From the NCBI GenBank assembly GCA_964576705.1, contig CAZNVI010000026.1, positions 1 to 15,706 of the forward strand: a stretch of 15,706 bases of DNA, read 5' to 3'. Under the pieces are notes generated by a model that was not told where the DNA came from, ran no database searches, and was given only the letters and a program-made list of their open reading frames with translations. This stretch comes from CAYMDS01 sp964576705. GTDB lineage: Bacteria > Patescibacteriota > Microgenomatia > Levybacterales > UBA12049. Below are positions 7,960-13,807 of this stretch, one piece after another. The position numbers and the translations under genes are program-made. Position 1 is the first letter of the stretch; every line of letters starts with the position of its first letter.

Positions 7960-7999
7960 ACAAATCTCTAAAAATTTCAATTAATTTCTATCAATCTCT
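7960..7999 (-). repeat. Right array of 10-bp degenerate tandem repeats (four units, inverted)
   Basis: On the minus strand the units are AGAGATTGAT, AGAAATTAAT, TGAAATTTTT and AGAGATTTGT, each exactly 10 bp, with the consensus of the left array and one identical unit (AGAAATTAAT). A weak fifth unit may occupy 7950-7959. Two units overlap the last codons and the TAA (7981-7983) of the glycosyltransferase gene, so this repeat supplies part of that protein's C-terminus. Confidence 0.7.
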
Positions 8000-8982
8000 A
8001 GTTTATAATTTATTCCCTCGTTTATTCCCTTTAAATAAGCTATAAAGCTTTTCAGGTTTCCTTTTATTAATATTTGTGCTCCATAATAAGGAAGGCGGAT
8101 AGAGAATTGGCCAATATAATTTGTAATTTTCCGAAGTCCATCTACATTCTTTTTAATATAAATAAAAGGATTCCTGGCATAATAATAAGCTCGAAAAGGG
8201 GTTAAGACATTCGATCCAGGATTGCCGGTAGATGTAGAAATATAATGTCTCACCAAAGGCTTAGGTAGGAGTCTGCATGTATATCCTGCTTTAATCGCTT
8301 TTTGGCAGAAATCGACATCTTCGTAATAAATGAAATATTCTTCAGGAAGTAGTCCAATTTTTTCAAACAAGTCTCTTTTCACTATCATACATGCGCCGGT
8401 AATAAAATCTGTTTTCGAATATAAGGATATTGTTCGATCCGCCAATCGACGGAGAGAACTATTCCTACTTCTCGCTACGCTCGCAGGGTAATGTCTAGTA
8501 GATGTTTTATAATGATTAACAGCTTTATCCATATATAAATGCTTGGTGTAGCCGAAAATTTTATTTAGATACCCACCAGCGAACCAGATTTTAGACGAAT
8601 TATTAGCATAGGTAATAATAGGACCTGCGATGCCCGCATTCGGTGTGTTTTCCATGAAATTCACTAATTCACTTATAAGATTTCTATTCGCAATAGTATC
8701 CGGATTCAGAATGATCACATATGATACATTTCTAATTTTCAGTAAATATTTAATTCCCACATTATTTCCTGCAGCAAATCCTTTATTCGTCTTATTTATC
8801 ATTAATTTTACTTTAGAAAACTTTTTATGTACTATATTTACGGTTTCGTCTGTAGAATCGTTATCTACTACAACGCATAAAATATTTGAGTATGTGTTTT
8901 TTAGTACATTGTCCAGACATTTTTCAATGTACAGTTCTGAATTATATGTAAGAACTACAATGCCGACTAAGGGAGGGCTCAT
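7981..8982 (-). CDS. Family-2 glycosyltransferase (rhamnosyltransferase-like)
   Basis: A soluble GT-A enzyme expected to transfer a nucleotide-activated sugar to a lipid-linked or surface glycan. It opens with PLVGIVVLTYNS, then VVVDNDSTD (Asp40, Asp42), GFAAGNNVG, the metal/nucleotide site NPDT (93-96), FITGACMIVKRDLF (193-206) and YYEDVDFCQKA with the candidate base at Glu221-Asp222. This order is typical of WbbL/rhamnosyltransferase-like GT2 proteins. Residues about 165-185, between the GGY strand and KTDFITGA, are an unusual Arg/Ser-rich insert encoded by a palindromic DNA element. The C-terminal codons are formed by the 10-bp repeat array. It is the last gene of a minus-strand operon, with 4 nt between it and the methyltransferase stop. 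The sugar and acceptor are unknown. Confidence 0.9.
   Translation of the reverse strand: MSPPLVGIVVLTYNSELYIEKCLDNVLKNTYSNILCVVVDNDSTDETVNIVHKKFSKVKLMINKTNKGFAAGNNVGIKYLLKIRNVSYVIILNPDTIANRNLISELVNFMENTPNAGIAGPIITYANNSSKIWFAGGYLNKIFGYTKHLYMDKAVNHYKTSTRHYPASVARSRNSSLRRLADRTISLYSKTDFITGACMIVKRDLFEKIGLLPEEYFIYYEDVDFCQKAIKAGYTCRLLPKPLVRHYISTSTGNPGSNVLTPFRAYYYARNPFIYIKKNVDGLRKITNYIGQFSIRLPYYGAQILIKGNLKSFIAYLKGINEGINYKLEIDRN
8438..8483 (-). repeat. Palindromic element embedded in frame in the GT2 gene
   Basis: Two palindromic parts lie inside the coding sequence. 8438-8453 is TCCGCCAATCGACGGA, self-complementary in RNA if G-U pairs are allowed. GAGAA (8454-8458) pairs with TTCTC (8469-8473) around a 10-nt loop. 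The segment TTCTCGCTACGCTCG (8469-8483) is the reverse complement of the core of the intergenic repeat at 2087-2102, with one indel and one base change. It encodes the Ser/Arg-rich stretch around ASVARSRNSSLRRLADRT, which is not expected in this enzyme family. Confidence 0.6.
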
Positions 8983-8986
8983 AATA

Positions 8987-9715
8987 TTATTTTTTACACA
9001 TCGCGACTAAATATAGATATGGAGGGTTAGTTTTCTTAGTTAGTTTTTCAATTTTATAATTTTCCCAAGGACGCATTTTAAGTAAAAATCTGAAGAAAGG
9101 AATTGGTATATTTTTATGTAGAAGCTTGTAAAGTTTAATAATAGTAAAATTTAATTTTCTTTGTCCGAAAATTTGTATGTGTGAAAATTGTCTTAATATA
9201 TCAATCAATTCTCGATATGTAAATTCTCTAATGTGATAAGGATTATCACCAAACGATGACAGTTTATTCGGTGTCGACATAATATATATACCACCCGGTT
9301 TTAAAATTCGCAGTACTTCCATAATCAACTTGTCAGGTTTTTTTAGATGCTCTATTACTTCAAAACATATAACTACATCGATAGAGCTAGCGGAAATTTT
9401 CAGATCATCTGCGCTTGATGTATTATATTGAATTTTATCAGTTAGGTAGTTTTTTCTAGCATACTCTATAGCTGAAGAGTCGATATCATACGCGTATACT
9501 TTATCTGCTCCATTATCTGATATTAGCTTACTACCATAGCCCGTTCCGCATCCCATATCTACGACTATTTTTCCTTTGCAGTATCTCGCAGCCAGCTTAT
9601 ATCGGGTAATGTGTTCGTTAATGAGTTTTTTTGAATACCAACGGGAATTCTTAGGGTCTAAGCGTTCAATTTCGAAAGAGCCGGAAGATTTTTTGTGCTT
9701 TTGGTTATTTGCCAT
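8987..9715 (-). CDS. Class I SAM-dependent methyltransferase
   Basis: Soluble Rossmann-fold methyltransferase of the Methyltransf_11/UbiE-like type, probably acting on a glycan or lipid intermediate given its place between two glycosyltransferase genes. Motif I is VVDMGCGTGYG (51-61), the acidic ribose-binding end of strand 2 is YAYDIDSSAI (75-83), and motifs III-V lie in DVVICFEVIEHLKKP and LRILKPGGIYIMSTPN (about 113-150). The 242-residue length is normal. The ATG at 9715 lies inside the upstream glycosyltransferase gene, a 58-nt overlap. No other Met occurs before motif I, although a GTG or TTG start could shorten the overlap. No Shine-Dalgarno is visible, so translation may be coupled. 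The substrate cannot be deduced. Confidence 0.9.
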   Translation of the reverse strand: MANNQKHKKSSGSFEIERLDPKNSRWYSKKLINEHITRYKLAARYCKGKIVVDMGCGTGYGSKLISDNGADKVYAYDIDSSAIEYARKNYLTDKIQYNTSSADDLKISASSIDVVICFEVIEHLKKPDKLIMEVLRILKPGGIYIMSTPNKLSSFGDNPYHIREFTYRELIDILRQFSHIQIFGQRKLNFTIIKLYKLLHKNIPIPFFRFLLKMRPWENYKIEKLTKKTNPPYLYLVAMCKK

Positions 9716-10572
9716 ACGGTATGTGTTTTTTTCTTAAGCTTGTAATCTATATGACCTAAAATCCTGCAATATATTTCAAGTATTATAACCATAGGTGTCC
9801 ATAAAATAAAACGCCAATTTAACTCAAGGTTTTTAAGCAATAAAATTAAAATTTTTACGCCACTGATGGTGGATACTGCATAGCTGTATTCGTTCATGGT
9901 CGCCAAATGTCCTGCGTAAATATGTCTTCTTCTTGCGATATAGTCACTTAAATTTTGCGCGCCTAAATTATAAACAACTGCGTCTGAAGCGTAAACTGTT
10001 TTAAATCCTTGTCCGCGGATTAAAGGTTCGATATTCGCTTCATCTACGGACGAAAGCACTGGTATTTGACGAAATACTTTACGAAAGGCTATGCATTCTC
10101 CCATTTTCGGCGATTTGAGTGATATTTTATGATGTAAATCCCAAAGAAGGTGTGCAGTATATCCGAAAAATGTTTTTTTATTATTCAAAGGTATAGGATG
10201 TGATCCGACTATCCCTACTGAGTCATTTAATAGTGGCTTTACCAATTTTTCAAGAGCTGTCGGTGAAAGTAATATATCAGCACCCATAAGAATTATTATT
10301 TCGTTTATAGATTTATTAAGTATTAGATTTACTGCAGAAGCTTTACCCAGTCTTTTTATTTGTTTAATAAGATGAATTTTTTTATTTTTATTACTGTATT
10401 TATTAACGATGTCGTTAGTCTTATCTGTAGACCCAGAGGAGATGATTAGTATTTCTGATATTTTTACCTTTTTTAGTTTTTGTTTTTTAATCGATTCCAG
10501 TAAGCGTCCGATATTCGCTTCTTCATTATAAGCAGCTATACCGATAGAAACAGGAATCATTTTATTTTTCAT
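9658..10572 (-). CDS. Family-2 glycosyltransferase (WcaA/polyprenyl-sugar type)
   Basis: GT-A glycosyltransferase, first gene of the minus-strand glycan operon. It has SIGIAAYNEEANI near residue 9, ISSGSTDKTNDIV, a DXD-like MGADILL (Asp99), SVDEANIE with acidic residues in the acceptor/base region, and RRRHIYAGH, resembling the Q/RxxRW-type motif of processive or polyprenyl-linked GT2 enzymes. A hydrophobic segment near the C-terminus (about 235-265) may associate with the membrane. The start is set at ATG 10572 (304 residues): a TTG one codon earlier also fits the frame, but a TGATAATAT promoter ends exactly 7 nt upstream of 10572, the leaderless spacing seen at other genes. The last 58 nt overlap the methyltransferase gene. 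The sugar is unknown. Confidence 0.9.
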   Translation of the reverse strand: MKNKMIPVSIGIAAYNEEANIGRLLESIKKQKLKKVKISEILIISSGSTDKTNDIVNKYSNKNKKIHLIKQIKRLGKASAVNLILNKSINEIIILMGADILLSPTALEKLVKPLLNDSVGIVGSHPIPLNNKKTFFGYTAHLLWDLHHKISLKSPKMGECIAFRKVFRQIPVLSSVDEANIEPLIRGQGFKTVYASDAVVYNLGAQNLSDYIARRRHIYAGHLATMNEYSYAVSTISGVKILILLLKNLELNWRFILWTPMVIILEIYCRILGHIDYKLKKKTHTVWQITKSTKNLPALSKLNA

Positions 10573-10579
10573 CAATATA

Positions 10580-10588
10580 ATATTATCA
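10580..10588 (-). promoter_or_regulatory. Extended -10 promoter of the GT2-methyltransferase-GT2 operon (TGATAATAT)
   Basis: Minus-strand TGA followed by TAATAT (10585-10580). The -10 ends 7 nt before ATG 10572, predicting a leaderless transcript and deciding the start codon of the first operon gene. Confidence 0.6.
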
Positions 10589-10598
10589 TAAATATCTA

Positions 10599-10628
10599 TT
10601 GTAAATTTAATGTAGAGCAGTATATAAT
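10599..10628 (+). promoter_or_regulatory. Promoter of the dsbB-dsbA operon
   Basis: TTGTAA (10599-10604), an 18-nt spacer and TATAAT (10623-10628). The -10 ends 13 nt before the ATG at 10642, so any leader would be only a few nucleotides. It is back to back with the promoter of the minus-strand glycosyltransferase operon. Confidence 0.6.
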
Positions 10629-10641
10629 TGCATGATTAAGT

Positions 10642-11091
10642 ATGGAAAATCTCAAAAAATTTTTGCAGAAAAACTTTCTCTATATAGCATTTTTTGTAGC
10701 TTTACTGTCCACCCTCGGGAGTCTTTTCTTTAGTGAAATCTTACGTTTTCCGCCTTGTGTTTTATGCTGGTATCAAAGAATTGCTATGTATCCAATCGTC
10801 GTAATTTTGGCAGTCGGAATATATTTTAAAGACAAAAAACTTCATTATTATGTATTGCCTTTAAGTATCATGGGTACGGTTATCGCTATTTATCACAATT
10901 TACTTTATTATAAGATTCTTCCTGAAAGCGCAGCGCCTTGTATACTTGGTGTATCATGTACGACGAAATTTATCGAGTGGTTCGGGTTCATCACAATCCC
11001 GTTTTTATCTTTTATAGCTTTTTTGATTATTTCGGTTTGTATGATAGGATACAATAGGTACAGAGGTATAAAGGTTCAGAGATCCAAGTAA
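10642..11091 (+). CDS. dsbB: DsbB-like disulfide bond formation membrane protein
   Basis: Reoxidises the DsbA-like thiol oxidase and passes electrons to quinone or another membrane acceptor. The 149-residue protein has four membrane segments (about 12-31, 47-62, 70-89 and 115-137). The first outer loop carries the redox pair in FPPCVLCWYQR (Cys39, Cys42), and the second outer loop carries APCILGVSC (Cys100, Cys106), the two cysteine pairs DsbB needs. The length matches the short DsbB/BdbC-type proteins. It is followed after 52 nt by the DsbA-like partner, which supports the functional assignment. The ATG follows a -35/-10 promoter by 13 nt. Family confidence is high; the final electron acceptor is not known from this sequence. 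Confidence 0.93.
   Translation: MENLKKFLQKNFLYIAFFVALLSTLGSLFFSEILRFPPCVLCWYQRIAMYPIVVILAVGIYFKDKKLHYYVLPLSIMGTVIAIYHNLLYYKILPESAAPCILGVSCTTKFIEWFGFITIPFLSFIAFLIISVCMIGYNRYRGIKVQRSK
11056..11087 (+). repeat. Degenerate 8-bp direct repeats at the 3' end of dsbB
   Basis: AGGTACAG, AGGTATAA, AGGTTCAG and the more divergent AGATCCAA follow each other in exact 8-bp register, covering the last DsbB codons. An inverted counterpart lies at 11116-11136; 11062-11077 and 11123-11137 match in reverse complement at about 13 of 16 positions. Confidence 0.45.
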
Positions 11092-11115
11092 ACACAAAAA
11101 ACAACTTGCGTCTTT

Positions 11116-11136
11116 GCACCTGGAACCTTGTACCTT
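11116..11136 (+). repeat. Three 7-bp direct repeats upstream of dsbA
   Basis: GCACCTG, GAACCTT and GTACCTT (consensus GNACCTK) in tandem, ending 7 nt before the dsbA ATG. They occupy the position where a ribosome-binding site would normally lie, and no Shine-Dalgarno is present. Confidence 0.5.
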
Positions 11137-11143
11137 TTAGAAT

Positions 11144-11797
11144 ATGACTACAGAAACTAAAGCATTAGCAGGAATAGGATTACTTACGATAGGGATTCTC
11201 GTGGCAGGTGCTTTTTTCCTTTCTAAGCCGGAGATTACAGACCTTACGTCTACGCCCACAGTTAATGAAAGTATCCTTATAAAATCAGACAGTACCCAAA
11301 CCGGACCTAAGGATGCCAAGGTAACCATTGTGGAGTTCGGAGATTTCCAATGTCCGGCATGTGCGCAGGCACAGTCAGTGGTGAACCGTTTAAAAGAAGA
11401 ATATAGTGGAAAAATGAATTTCGTGTATAGGCATTATCCGTTGAGCCAACATAAAAACGCAGTGATAGCAGCGCAAGCAGCGGAAGCAGCTGGTGAGCAG
11501 AAGAAGTTTTGGGAGATGTCAGATATGTTATATGAAAACCAGAGCGAATGGGGAGAAAGCGCTAAGCCACTTGATATTTTCGCCAATTACGCACAGGAAT
11601 TAAAATTAGATGTGAATCAATTTAAAAAAGCAGTAACTGATGAAAAATATAAAGCAAAAGTGTTAAAAGATCAAGCAGACGGGACAGCAGCCCAAATTCG
11701 CTACACACCGACTTTCTTCATAAACGGACACAAAATAGAAGGATCATTTGCATACGATACGTTTAAAGGTGGAATTGAAGCGGAATTGAAAAAATAA
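11144..11797 (+). CDS. DsbA-like membrane-anchored thiol-disulfide oxidoreductase
   Basis: Introduces disulfide bonds into exported proteins; the membrane anchor places the domain outside the cytoplasmic membrane. Residues 8-26 form an N-terminal signal anchor (IGLLTIGILVAGAFFL). A linker leads to the thioredoxin-fold domain with FGDFQCPACAQ (active site Cys70-Pro-Ala-Cys73), a helical insertion, and the cis-Pro loop RYTPTFFING (Pro189). The 217-residue length and this architecture match the DsbA/thioredoxin_4 group (DSBA-like, BdbD-like). It follows the DsbB-like gene by 52 nt, so the two should work as an oxidase and recycling pair. The ATG is preceded by a short tandem repeat instead of a Shine-Dalgarno. 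The CPAC active site suggests an oxidant rather than an isomerase, though that is inference. Confidence 0.92.
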   Translation: MTTETKALAGIGLLTIGILVAGAFFLSKPEITDLTSTPTVNESILIKSDSTQTGPKDAKVTIVEFGDFQCPACAQAQSVVNRLKEEYSGKMNFVYRHYPLSQHKNAVIAAQAAEAAGEQKKFWEMSDMLYENQSEWGESAKPLDIFANYAQELKLDVNQFKKAVTDEKYKAKVLKDQADGTAAQIRYTPTFFINGHKIEGSFAYDTFKGGIEAELKK

Positions 11798-11813
11798 TCC
11801 TCCATTTTGCTAA

Positions 11814-12299
11814 ATGAATTATCATCCCCTCACAGAAAAAATCAAAAGTTTGTTATTAGAAAATAACTATTGGTTTGAAGATTTTGAGCATGAGGCTGTT
11901 CGCACTAGCGAGGAAGCAGCAAAAGTAAGAACAGGATATAGTCTTAAGCAGGGGGCGAAAGCTCTCATAGTAAGAATAAAGATCAACGGAGAAAAAAAGT
12001 ATGTGATGCTTGTGGTGCCCGGTGACGTAAAGTTTGACAAGAAGAAAGTACAAGAGGTATTACATGCAAAAGACATGCGATTTGCCACAGAAGAGGAAGT
12101 GTCACAAATTACAGAAGGAGTAAAGGTCGGGGGGGTTCCGCCATTTGGTAATTTATTTGGACTTAATGTAATAGCGGATACGTCATTATTTGACAATGAA
12201 AAGATTATCTTTAACGCAGGAGACAGAAGATATTCAATAGCAATGAAATCTGAAGATTATAAAAATTTAATAAATCCGAAAATAGCTTTAATAATTTGA
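11814..12299 (+). CDS. YbaK/aminoacyl-tRNA deacylase family protein
   Basis: A cytosolic member of the YbaK/ProX editing superfamily, which hydrolyses mischarged aminoacyl-tRNA. The 161-residue protein shows HEAVRTSEEAAKVRT (26-40), LKQGAKALIV with the conserved Lys49, VMLVVPGD (64-71), the glycine-rich GGVPPFG (106-112) and NAGDRR (134-139). These positions match the family's substrate pocket. The sequence resembles the group annotated as Cys-tRNA(Pro) deacylase or general aminoacyl-tRNA deacylase, but specificity cannot be read from sequence alone. It begins 16 nt after the DsbA-like stop with no promoter or Shine-Dalgarno, so it is likely co-transcribed with the dsb pair without an obvious functional link. 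Confidence 0.87.
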   Translation: MNYHPLTEKIKSLLLENNYWFEDFEHEAVRTSEEAAKVRTGYSLKQGAKALIVRIKINGEKKYVMLVVPGDVKFDKKKVQEVLHAKDMRFATEEEVSQITEGVKVGGVPPFGNLFGLNVIADTSLFDNEKIIFNAGDRRYSIAMKSEDYKNLINPKIALII

Positions 12300-12327
12300 C
12301 TATAATTATTGCTAAATAATAATCAAT

Positions 12328-12337
12328 TGCTTAATAT
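12328..12337 (+). promoter_or_regulatory. Promoter of the iron permease-like gene, leaderless
   Basis: TGCT followed by TAATAT (12332-12337), ending 6 nt before ATG 12344. A second -10-like TATAAT lies at 12301-12306, so two start points are possible. Confidence 0.45.
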
Positions 12338-12343
12338 AGACTT

Positions 12344-12742
12344 ATGAATGATTTATTTCGGAAATTTGCGCATAAGACTTCTGAATTGGCTGGGACCTCA
12401 TGGGCGTTTACTTTAGCAATTTTAATCGTATTAATTTGGGCGCTAAGCGGTCCAGTGTTCAATTTTTCCCAAACTTGGCAACTGGCCATTAATACCGGCA
12501 CTACAATAGTTACATTTTTAATGGTATTTTTGGTCCAAAACACCCAAAACAGAGATGCAAAAGCAATACACCTGAAGCTAGATGAGCTAATAAAAGCACT
12601 CGGTAAAGCGCGAAACGCATTGATGGATGCTGAGGATTTATCAGATGAAGAGCTTGAAGAATATAAGGAAGCATTTGTGAAAATTGCAGAAAAGAGAAAA
12701 AGTAGACCCGCACATAATGATAAAACTTCTAATACCGCTTGA
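12344..12742 (+). CDS. Low affinity iron permease family protein
   Basis: A 132-residue membrane protein of the family named after the yeast low-affinity iron permease Fet4; bacterial members are short and their transport role is mostly untested. An N-terminal amphipathic segment (FRKFAHKTSELAGTSWAF) is typical. Two membrane segments follow: about 21-36 (LAILIVLIWALSGPV) and 48-66 (AINTGTTIVTFLMVFLVQN), then QNRDAKAIHLKLDELI (68-84), the most recognisable family stretch. The C-terminal 45 residues are charged and helical. It has its own promoter 6 nt before the start. A two-helix protein would need to oligomerise to transport, so the annotated function is only a family name. Confidence 0.85.
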   Translation: MNDLFRKFAHKTSELAGTSWAFTLAILIVLIWALSGPVFNFSQTWQLAINTGTTIVTFLMVFLVQNTQNRDAKAIHLKLDELIKALGKARNALMDAEDLSDEELEEYKEAFVKIAEKRKSRPAHNDKTSNTA

Positions 12743-12761
12743 TGTGATTTGAATTACACCT

Positions 12762-12775
12762 TATTTATAAATAAA
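12762..12775. repeat. 14-bp AT palindrome
   Basis: TTATTTATAAATAA is self-complementary and lies in the 123-bp region between the iron permease-like gene and the deacetylase gene. It is too AT-rich to call a terminator or operator with confidence. Confidence 0.25.
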
Positions 12776-12820
12776 CATTTCGGAATATAAAATAATCCCT
12801 CTATTAATTTATCGATTTTG

Positions 12821-12829
12821 TGATATCAT
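12821..12829 (+). promoter_or_regulatory. Probable extended -10 promoter of the deacetylase gene (TGATATCAT)
   Basis: TGA followed by TATCAT. Transcription would begin near 12836, leaving a leader of about 30 nt before ATG 12866, in contrast to the leaderless genes nearby. The leader lacks a clear Shine-Dalgarno. Confidence 0.4.
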
Positions 12830-12865
12830 TGTCAGGATAAAGTAAACTGCCTTTTATGATCGGAA

Positions 12866-13807
12866 ATGAGAATATTTAACAAATCTAAAAAAGGAAAAAG
12901 AATAAACTTAAAAAGTAGTGATTTTTTAGGAATTTTGCATTTATTCGTTTTTACAGTAGAGTTGGTATTAATTTTTTGCGTGTTATTAATTGTCATTAAA
13001 GATATATCTGTCCATACTCCGAATAACAGAATCCGGGAAACTGTAACTAATAAATTATCAAATGCTTCGAATGATTCGATTACGGAAACTTCAGATCAAA
13101 TCGAGAGAAGTTTTCGCGTCCCGGTTTTAATGTATCACTATGTGGAGTATATTAAAGATGAAAACGATACGATTCGCGAATCATTAAACATAGAACCCCA
13201 TATTTTTGAAGAGCAGGTAAAATCATTGAAGGAATCAGGGTATACATTTATCACTGCTCATGAACTCAGTTTAGTAATCGACGGGCAGATTCCACTCCCT
13301 AAGAAACCAGTAATTCTGACTTTTGATGATGGACATTGGGACTTAACTACAGATGTCCTTCCAATCCTTAAAAAGTATAACGTTAAAATAACAGCATTTA
13401 TTATACCGGGATTTATAGGAGAATCAGATTTTCTATCAGAAAAGCAAATGATTGAGTTGAAAAATAGCAACTTAGTAAATATAGGTAGTCATTCTATGAG
13501 TCATACCTTAATGACCGATTTAGATTCTGATAGATTAAGATATGAACTTACGGAGAGTAAAAAAATTTTAGAAGAGAAGTATGGTTTAAAGATTACGGCA
13601 TTTGCGTATCCGCAGGGTGTTTTTAATGATGATGTAGCGAAATCAGTTAAAGAGAGTAACTATTCCGTAGCTTTTTCTACAATTCCCGGGATAACACAAT
13701 CATCAGAGAACAGGTATTTTATTTATAGAATCCGTCCGGGTAGAAGAATAGGCGATGAGTTAATAAGCTGGCTAAACCAGGATCAGTTTCTGGCATTTGG
13801 AGAGTGA
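12866..13807 (+). CDS. NodB-type polysaccharide deacetylase, membrane-anchored
   Basis: A carbohydrate esterase family 4 enzyme that removes N-acetyl groups from peptidoglycan or another surface polysaccharide outside the membrane. A basic cytoplasmic start is followed by a signal anchor (about 20-46) and a linker. VPVLMYHYV (85-93) opens the catalytic domain. TFDDG (152-156) supplies the catalytic base and a metal-binding Asp (Asp154, Asp155), SHSMSH (208-213) the two metal His residues (His209, His213), and AYPQG (247-251) the later substrate-site motif. All key residues are present at a normal length of 313. ATG 12866 is the first possible start, since an in-frame stop lies directly upstream. 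The TGA stop abuts the stop codon of the convergent C39-like gene with no base between. Confidence 0.93.
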   Translation: MRIFNKSKKGKRINLKSSDFLGILHLFVFTVELVLIFCVLLIVIKDISVHTPNNRIRETVTNKLSNASNDSITETSDQIERSFRVPVLMYHYVEYIKDENDTIRESLNIEPHIFEEQVKSLKESGYTFITAHELSLVIDGQIPLPKKPVILTFDDGHWDLTTDVLPILKKYNVKITAFIIPGFIGESDFLSEKQMIELKNSNLVNIGSHSMSHTLMTDLDSDRLRYELTESKKILEEKYGLKITAFAYPQGVFNDDVAKSVKESNYSVAFSTIPGITQSSENRYFIYRIRPGRRIGDELISWLNQDQFLAFGE

